A DNA stretch of 10,694 bases, from assembly GCA_900313845.1 (NCBI GenBank), contig OMTC01000075.1:1-10694 (forward strand). Reading direction: 5' to 3'. A program made the position numbers and the translations under genes. The notes below the pieces were generated by a model that was not told the DNA's origin, did no database searches, and saw nothing but the letters and a program-made list of their open reading frames with translations. Below, one piece after another: positions 5,968 through 10,694 of the stretch (positions are counted from its first letter, which is position 1; every line of letters starts with the position of its first letter). This stretch comes from an uncultured Prevotellaceae bacterium. GTDB taxonomy: Bacteria; Bacteroidota; Bacteroidia; Bacteroidales; Bacteroidaceae.

Positions 5968-8700
5968 CTTTCGATGGATTCGAAGAAAATCGATAGCTGA
6001 CACTCAACATGGCATAACGAGGCAGGGAGTTGTGGCAGGTGTTGGTGTAGCCAGCACTGGAAATGATCCAAGTGTTTCTCAAGGTGCGGTTGAGTATGTC
6101 GTGAGCCATAAGACTGAACACGAGATGGTCGTGACAGATGGACTTGGTAAGCTGTGCGTTCCAAATGGAACTGCATCTATTCATGACATCGCTTTCATAA
6201 CCGCAACGATGAAGCATCGACAGGTCGGAAGAGAATTGAAAGCCAAGTGGCAACGACCAACGTGTGGCAAATCCATAGGAGAAATCAGTGACGCGCACGT
6301 TCTGGTAGGAGGATAGGTTGCTCCACGACATGCCGCGCACGATGCCTCCGCTGAGGCTTATGTCGAGTTTCAGACTGGCACGGAACGAGAGTTTTATCTT
6401 GTCGTCTATCTTGATGTGGCGCGTTGCGATGCGCTGTATCGTAGCATTCTGTGAGGCAATGTCCTGTCCTCTCCACACCATGTTCGAGTAAGTAAGCCAC
6501 AACGCGTTCTCAACACGCCATCGGCGGTCTTTATCTATGGCACGACTGAAGGTGATGCCAGCCAACGAGCTCCAATTGCCGTCGGTGTTCTCGTTGCGAC
6601 GTGTATAGACGCCATTTGTGCGGTTGTAGCTGACCGTTTGCATGATTTGGTGCTGCGTGACTGTGGCATCGAGATATGTGTAAAGCATTTGCTCCCACTT
6701 TGGCCAGTTCTTTACGAAATAGGTTGCTGCCTTGTAGGTGTGCTGCGGTTGTAGGTTGGGGTTGCCAATGGTGATGTTGATTGGGTCGTAGTGGCTTTCA
6801 TAACCCACAAGGTTTGTAATGTCGGGCAGACGGGTTTCTGCCGTGAGCGAGGCATTATAATAGATATTCCTTTTGTTCAACTGCTGCGTAAAGCTGATGA
6901 TTGGGTCGAAACTGATTTCTTTCCTCTGCACATGGGCATCCACTGTGCCGCGCTGATAGTGTTGGTATCCATGCTCATGCGCCAACGGCAATTTCAATTC
7001 TAAGTTGGTATACGCCTCTGCCGTGCTTTTCATGTAATAGATGCGTGCCGATAGCTGGTGACGCTTGGTTTGCGTCACGATGTAGAGACTGTTCTCCGCG
7101 TCTAATAAGCCGTCATGCAGCACAGGCGGCAGGGCATACTTCACAGGATTTTGCAGCATCCATGCCGCATCGCGGTCCAGCCGGTAACTCGGCGCATCGT
7201 CAGCGTCGCGGCTCTGTCGAAACTTGTAGCTGATGTCAAGGTTCCAGTCGTTCGGAAAGCGGATGACATATTCCGCCTCTGCCTGCCAGTTGTACTGGTC
7301 GAAAGAGCGTGGTTCGTAGCGACGACGCAAGTCTTGTGGCAGGGAGGCATCCTCGTAGTCCAGAAGGTAGTACGAATGGCTCTTTGCCCGCTGCGTACCA
7401 TAAAGACCATCGAGACGCAGATTGAGGCGGTCGCCCCAGGGGAGTTTGACGAGCATGTGGTTAGCAGTAAACACATGGTGATTGTGACTGTGACGCTTGC
7501 CCTGGTCATCCAGACGGTAAAGGGCAGCCAGATCCGTGTTTACCTGTGCACTATCCTGCCGATCGATGCGCTCATAGCCGTAGCGATAGCCCACCATCGA
7601 AGTGAAATAGACGTTCGAGGTCAATTTGTCGCGGGTGAAAGTGTTCGTCACATCTACCCTCTTGTCGCGTGTCAGTTCGCTATGGCTGCGATGGACAAAC
7701 TCGCCACCACCCTGAAGACGCTCCTTAGGTTGGCGTTCAACTCAGTGTGCGTCGTTATGCCATTGATGGGGTCCGCCGTCTTCCACTCTCCACTTTCGCC
7801 CGGTCGTCCTGTCTCGTTGATATTATTGCTGTTGCCAAACACAGTGAGGCGCGAATGGTCAGTGAATCGCAAACCAAATAGGCGAGCCAGCCAACGCTCC
7901 TTCGTGCCTCCGCCCACTTCAGCATTGGTCGTGAGGCCCACGGAATACTCGCGTTTCAGCACTACATCCATTACATAGTCCTTTTTATCTACGTCGTAGC
8001 CCAGAAATTGGCTCACGTCCGTACTCCTATCATATACCTTGATGTTCTTCACCGTGTAGTAGGGCAGATTTTCGAGCATCATCTTGTTGTTGCCCTTGAA
8101 GAAGTCGGTGCCGTTCAGCGTTAAGTAGTCCACGCGCCGCCCATTCACCAGTATCTCACCGTTATCCTTCAGTGTCACGCCCGGCAACTGTCGGATAAGT
8201 CCGTCGAGCATCGACCCCTGCGGTATGTTGAAGGCATCGGCATTATACACCAACGTGTCGCCATGCCACACGAGCTGAACTTTCGAGGCCGTCACCACCA
8301 CCTCTTCGAGCGACTGCTCCTCCATCGAGTTACGCTTCTTCAGGTTGAGCCACGGCGCATACACATCCTTCACACGCTTGTAGCTTCTCACTTTCATCGA
8401 CACGTAGCCTGGCTCATACCCCTCTTTCTCTGCCCGCAGGATAATGTTCTGCGTTTTTGCGGGCAGTGAGAAGTGGAATAGCGCATTGCCATCGTAGTGA
8501 TAGGTGCGAATCGTATCTACCACGGTGCTGTCGGCTGTCATCAGCGTGACTTTTGCCCCTTCCAATCCTATTTGCCGAAACGAGTCAACCACATATCCCC
8601 ACAGGTTGATTCTACCACCCTTTTCGCAGGTTTGAGCTGAAGCCAAAAGGGGAAAGAGCAACATCACCAATAGCATTGCTAACCTTCTTGTTTTCGTCAT
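5960..8700 (-). pseudogene. TonB-type outer-membrane beta-barrel protein, broken by a 1-nt frameshift
   Basis: The start is the ATG at 8700: MTKTRRLAMLLVMLLFPLLASAQ is a signal peptide. Residues about 27-110 form a CarboxypepD_reg-like domain (INLWGYVVDS...GLEGAKVTLMTADSTVVDT). A plug-like region follows at about 130-245 (LEEVVVTASK, LIRQLPGVTLKDNGEILVNGRRVDYLTLNGTDFF, VKNIKVYDR). A large barrel follows, ending LSVSYRF near the C-terminus. The first frame stops at 7672 after HTELNANLRSVF; the rest (to 5960) is in another frame. Adding one A to CTAAGG on the minus strand (near 7725) gives ELNANLKERLQGGGEFVHR and one open frame of about 913 residues, the usual size for this family. Without the plug the barrel cannot be exported correctly, so the gene is probably inactive, unless the base is a sequencing error. 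There is no SusD-like partner next to it, and the substrate is unknown. Confidence 0.85.
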
Positions 8701-8717
8701 CGTTTTCGTTTTTGCTG

Positions 8718-8749
8718 CAAAGGTACGGCAAGAGGCCCATCCCCACCAA
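8718..8749 (-). promoter_or_regulatory. Promoter of the outer-membrane barrel gene
   Basis: On the minus strand TTG (8747-8749) and TACCTTTG (8718-8725) are 21 bp apart, a good Bacteroidetes promoter. The leader before the ATG at 8700 is only about 10-15 nt. Three CTGACA repeats lie just upstream. Confidence 0.65.
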
Positions 8750-8758
8750 CTTTCTTTC

Positions 8759-8791
8759 CTGACATTAGTCTGACATTTGCCTGACAAATTA
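8759..8791. promoter_or_regulatory. Three CTGACA repeats, 11-bp period: candidate activator site
   Basis: CTGACA starts at 8759, 8770 and 8781, so each copy lies one helical turn from the next on one DNA face. The array ends 9 bp upstream of the -33 element of the barrel gene (TGTCAG repeats as read on that strand). Direct repeats of about 11 bp placed just upstream of the promoter are typical of OmpR/PhoB-type response-regulator sites. The regulator is not encoded in this window. Confidence 0.5.
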
Positions 8792-8875
8792 CCAACATGC
8801 AGAACCATTGGCTTTTTTAATTTACTACCTATCATTTTTTACTCTCATAACATGGCTATATTCGAAAATAATCTG

Positions 8876-8883
8876 TATTTTTG
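8876..8883 (+). promoter_or_regulatory. Promoter -7 box of the toxin-antitoxin operon
   Basis: TATTTTTG fits TAnnTTTG and lies 20 bp upstream of the antitoxin ATG at 8904. The -33 element is poor (ATGG at 8852-8855, 20 bp upstream). The leader would be short and has no Shine-Dalgarno. Confidence 0.45.
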
Positions 8884-8903
8884 CACAAATAAACCAATAC
8901 GCG

Positions 8904-9113
8904 ATGATTATGGAACCTGTTACAACAGAACGTATCTATTTAGAAGTACCTCGGAACGAATTGCCATTTATCCGTAGTCTATCAAAGAAAATGGGATGGA
9001 CAATCAAGAAAACTCGTAAAAGTGGCATCCAGCAAGCACTGGATGATGTAGAAGCTGGGCGTGTGTACGAAGCTAAAAGTATTGATGACTTAATGGCACA
9101 GCTGGACGCATGA
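8904..9113 (+). CDS. Antitoxin of a type II toxin-antitoxin pair
   Basis: A 69-aa protein from the ATG at 8904 (MIMEPVTTERIYLEVPRNEL); a second in-frame ATG at 8910 is equally possible. The frame is open upstream, but that part overlaps the promoter and is not credible. It is a small charged protein: a beta strand (ERIYLEVP), a helix with RSLSKKMGW, and an acidic C-terminal helix ending KSIDDLMAQLDA, the usual shape of a RelB/DinJ-like antitoxin with its toxin-binding tail at the C-terminus. I do not recognise a precise family, so the role comes mainly from context: its stop overlaps the start of a YafQ-like toxin by 4 nt (ATGA), implying translational coupling. It should neutralise the toxin and, together with it, repress the operon. 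Confidence 0.8.
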   Translation: MIMEPVTTERIYLEVPRNELPFIRSLSKKMGWTIKKTRKSGIQQALDDVEAGRVYEAKSIDDLMAQLDA

Positions 9114-9385
9114 AATACACGATTCTCTACTCTGGACAATTCAAAAAATCCTATAAACTCTGCAAACGGCGTGGACTGAACATTGAAAAATTCGAGACTG
9201 TGGTTCGCCTCTTAGCAGAGACAGGAACGCTACCCGCCAAGTATCAACCACATATTCTTTCTGGTAAATATGCAGGTATATGGGAATGTCACATTGAATC
9301 CAATTGGTTGCTTCTATGGAAACAAAACGACACGGAATTGACATTGCTCCTGCTGGACATGGGTACTCATGCCGACATTTTTTGA
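9110..9385 (+). CDS. YafQ/RelE-family mRNA interferase toxin
   Basis: A 91-aa protein of the YafQ branch of the RelE/ParE superfamily, ribosome-associated endoribonucleases that cut mRNA when the antitoxin is lost. It starts MKYTILYSGQFKKSYKLCKRR, as YafQ proteins do, and keeps the core HILSGKYAGIWECHIESNWLLLWK and the ending GTHADIF. Compared with E. coli YafQ from memory, H48, H61 and H87 match its H50, H63 and H87; W66 and F91 match W68 and F91. The residue matching the active-site Asp67 is Asn here (N65, codon AAT at 9302-9304), in ESNW rather than the usual E-x-DW. Toxicity may be reduced. The gene is otherwise full length and overlaps the antitoxin gene by 4 nt. Confidence 0.88.
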   Translation: MKYTILYSGQFKKSYKLCKRRGLNIEKFETVVRLLAETGTLPAKYQPHILSGKYAGIWECHIESNWLLLWKQNDTELTLLLLDMGTHADIF

Positions 9386-9391
9386 AAAACT

Positions 9392-9432
9392 TCATCCCTC
9401 TCCCCTTCAAGGTCGAGAGGGATGATTGTTTT
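9392..9432 (+). terminator. Rho-independent terminator of the toxin-antitoxin operon
   Basis: An 11-bp perfect stem, TCATCCCTCTC (9392-9402) with GAGAGGGATGA (9415-9425), a 12-nt loop and then TTGTTTT. It begins 7 nt after the toxin stop codon. Confidence 0.8.
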
Positions 9433-9450
9433 GGGAAATAACGAACAGAT

Positions 9451-9787
9451 AGGCTTCGAATGTACTGATGTTTTTCTTTGAATGCGCTGAATCAGTCCTT
9501 TGAATGTGCTGACTCAATCCTTTGATTAAACTGAAAAGCCGAGCCCTCAACGTAATTATAGCGAGCGCTCGGCGTTGCAACAGCGAGGGCTCGCTGGAAC
9601 GATAACGAGCCCTCGGCAACTAGTTGAATCCAAAGGAGCGGTTCAGAATATCCACACACGCAGTTCTGAAAATCCTCAAAAGCGCTTCAGATAATCCTCA
9701 CATGTGGTTGGCTTTCGCCGAGCTCTAAGTTAAGACAATCCATAAACGAGCTCTAAGTTCAGACAATCCACAAATGCCATGCACCCA
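9451..9787. repeat. Degenerate tandem array with a 22-bp period, about 15 units
   Basis: Starting at 9451 the sequence divides into 22-bp units. Units 2-4 (9473-9538) share CTTTGA...CTGA. Units 5-8 (9539-9626) each start with nCGAGnnCTC. After one extra base, four units (9628-9715) start with ATCC, and three of them carry TTCAGA or TTCTGA. Next come a 22-bp unit (9716-9737), a 28-bp unit (9738-9765) and a last ATCC unit. The phase is kept although the sequence class changes, and the first class also carries RTCC at its unit start. Two adjacent 28-bp stretches (9719-9746, 9747-9774) match at 26 of 28 positions. CGAGCGCTCG is a perfect palindrome, and CGAGGGCTCG (9584-9593) can pair with CGAGCCCTCG (9606-9615). 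A period of 22 does not suit coding, and no credible gene is seen. Function unknown. Confidence 0.7.
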
Positions 9788-9862
9788 AAGCATTCCTTTG
9801 TCGCTATGTTCCTTTTTCCCTATGTCATTCACAAAAAAGGGAAAATGAGCATTAGAGCCTTT

Positions 9863-9925
9863 GAGAATAAGAAATTAAAAGCTAAAAGTTAAAAGAGCCA
9901 ATGAGCCTTGAACTATTAACTTTTA
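9863..9925. repeat. AT-rich inverted repeat, second copy of the dispersed element
   Basis: TAAAAGTTAA (9883-9892) and TTAACTTTTA (9916-9925) are perfect 10-bp reverse complements, 23 nt apart. The preceding GAGAATAAGAAATTAAA (9863-9879) is identical to the reverse complement of 2197-2213, so this belongs to the same family as the element at 2162-2240. A weaker hairpin (TTTTCCCT at 9814-9821 with AGGGAAAA at 9838-9845) lies just before it. Confidence 0.6.
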
Positions 9926-9978
9926 TCTTTACGAAGGCGTTTTTTTTACATTATTTATCGTTTGTTGAAAATTTTGTG

Positions 9979-9986
9979 TAACTTTG
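9979..9986 (+). promoter_or_regulatory. -7 box of the nucleoside transporter gene
   Basis: TAACTTTG fits the TAnnTTTG consensus, in a strongly AT-rich stretch. No good TTG lies 19-21 bp upstream (the nearest TTTG is 14 bp away), so a helper protein may be needed. The leader to the ATG at 10079 would be about 85 nt. Confidence 0.5.
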
Positions 9987-10002
9987 CCGTACTTATGCAT
10001 AG

Positions 10003-10030
10003 CGTTTAAAGTTTAACGTTTAAAGTTTAA
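10003..10030 (+). repeat. 14-bp perfect tandem repeat in the transporter leader
   Basis: CGTTTAAAGTTTAA occurs twice in a row with no mismatch, between the -7 box and the start codon of the transporter gene. It resembles the AT-rich dispersed repeats in word content. It could be a regulator site downstream of the transcription start, or simply a slippage product. Confidence 0.5.
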
Positions 10031-10078
10031 CGAAGTTACTCTGCTACGCAAAAACTCATAAACTCAAAAACTCAAAAT

Positions 10079-10694
10079 ATGAACGGTTCTTCTCTGAAAA
10101 TTCGCTTGATTGTGATGAACTTCCTGCAGTTTGCTGTGTGGGGAGCTTATCTCACTTGCATGGGTCGTTATCTTGGCAACATCGGACTGAGTTCCGAGAT
10201 TGGTTGGTTCTACTCTATGCAAGGCGTCGTTTCCATCTTCATGCCTGCCATCATCGGTATCATTGCCGACCGCTGGATTCCTGCTCAGCGCTTGCTGGGT
10301 TACTGCCATCTCTTGGCTGGCTTGTTCATGTTTGGCGCTGCGTGGTATGGTTATTCGAACGGCGAAAACACACAATTCGGCCCTATCTTCACGCTCTATG
10401 CCTTGAGCGTTGCTTTCTACATGCCAACACTGGCGCTCACCAACTCCGTGGCATATAATGCTCTCACGAAAGCGGGAATGGACACCGTGAAGGACTTCCC
10501 ACCTATCCGCGTGTTTGGAACCATCGGTTTCATCTGCACCATGTGGTTTGTGGATCTCATGGGATTCCAAGACAATCAGAACCAGTTCATCACTTCGGGC
10601 ATTCTCAGCATTGTGTTGTTCCTCTACACCTTCACGCTGCCTGAATGTCCTGTCAACAAGAGTGCAGACAAGAAGAGCCTCGTGGATGCGTTCG
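10079..10694 (+). CDS. Nucleoside:H+ symporter, MFS (NupG-like), N-terminal part
   Basis: The first 205 codons are present; the gene continues past the right edge (the family has about 400-460 aa). It starts MNGSSLKIRLIVMNFLQFAVWGAY, close to the NupG-type first helix (FLQFxxWG), and continues with GWFYSMQGVVSIFMPAIIGIIADRW (ADRW at 63-66, the MFS loop 2-3 motif). PTLALTNSVAYNAL (116-129) and PPIRVFGTIGFI (141-152) are further typical segments. About six hydrophobic helices can be counted (near 10-30, 42-62, 72-90, 100-120, 145-162 and 170-187), and the segment after TLPECPVNKSADKK is the central loop. It should import nucleosides with protons across the inner membrane. The leader is A-rich (repeated AAACTCA) without Shine-Dalgarno. 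It stands apart from the toxin-antitoxin operon, behind its own promoter. Confidence 0.85.
   Translation, partial: MNGSSLKIRLIVMNFLQFAVWGAYLTCMGRYLGNIGLSSEIGWFYSMQGVVSIFMPAIIGIIADRWIPAQRLLGYCHLLAGLFMFGAAWYGYSNGENTQFGPIFTLYALSVAFYMPTLALTNSVAYNALTKAGMDTVKDFPPIRVFGTIGFICTMWFVDLMGFQDNQNQFITSGILSIVLFLYTFTLPECPVNKSADKKSLVDAF

Noticed and set aside
5960..7651. Separate gene for the barrel half, starting at the GTG at 7651
   Set aside because: It would lack signal peptide and plug, and the frame continues upstream of the GTG in good agreement with the first half, so it is one broken gene.
7115..7978. 287-codon plus-strand frame across the frameshift of the barrel gene
   Set aside because: Antisense of a clear CarboxypepD_reg/plug/barrel gene; no domain of its own.
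9407..9619. 70-codon open frame on the minus strand across the repeat array
   Set aside because: It runs through 22-bp repeats, whose period is not a multiple of three, overlaps the toxin-antitoxin terminator, and its translation is low-complexity with no family resemblance or start signals.
9451..9787. CRISPR array
   Set aside because: Units are 22 bp, directly adjacent and degenerate, without unique spacers; no cas genes in the window.
9814..9845. Hairpin TTTTCCCT/AGGGAAAA as terminator
   Set aside because: No gene ends just before it on either strand and no T run follows on the plus strand; kept only as a note under the nearby inverted repeat.

Overview
The window looks like chromosomal DNA from a member of the Bacteroidales, most likely Prevotellaceae. 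This rests on several promoter -7 boxes of the form TAnnTTTG, A-rich leaders mostly without Shine-Dalgarno sequences, a CarboxypepD_reg/TonB-type outer-membrane beta-barrel protein, a Bacteroidetes-style periplasmic thioredoxin-fold protein and the start of what looks like a BspA-type secreted leucine-rich-repeat protein. This is inference from family knowledge; I could run no database search.

Layout. (1) 1-290, minus: 5' end of a secreted, probably BspA/LRR-type protein. (2) 446-2107, minus: an unusual membrane-spanning transcription factor with a signal peptide, Kelch-like periplasmic propeller, one TM helix and a cytoplasmic AraC-type DNA-binding domain. It lies directly upstream of gene 1, and the 155-bp gap holds repeated TACTAACA-type motifs and two 8-6-8 inverted repeats. 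(3) 2279-3568, minus: metY, O-acetylhomoserine sulfhydrylase, divergent from (4) 3722-4270, plus: an Lrp/AsnC regulator. Their shared promoter region holds a long inverted repeat. (5) 4299-5885, plus: a periplasmic thioredoxin-fold protein with a CGPC motif, 28 bp behind the regulator. (6) 5960-8700, minus: a TonB-type outer-membrane beta-barrel gene broken by a 1-nt frameshift near 7725, preceded by three CTGACA repeats at 11-bp spacing. (7) 8904-9385, plus: a type II toxin-antitoxin pair with a YafQ-like toxin, genes overlapping by 4 nt, followed by a clear terminator. (8) 9386-10078: about 690 bp without genes, dominated by a degenerate tandem array with a 22-bp period (about 9451-9787). 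(9) 10079 to the end, plus: 5' part of a nucleoside:H+ symporter (NupG-like MFS).

How the genes may work together. The Kelch-TM-AraC protein is probably a one-component sensor that controls a surface protein beside it. The Lrp/AsnC protein probably controls metY, and perhaps itself, through the shared intergenic operator. The outer-membrane gene has the promoter layout of an activator-dependent gene, but its reading frame is interrupted here. AT-rich dispersed repeats (GTTAAAA/AATTAAA type and AATGAAGAATGAAGAAT type) recur in the gaps between genes. The features best worth following up are the Kelch-TM-AraC regulator with its candidate sites, the 22-bp array, the frameshifted barrel gene and the Asp-to-Asn change in the toxin active site.
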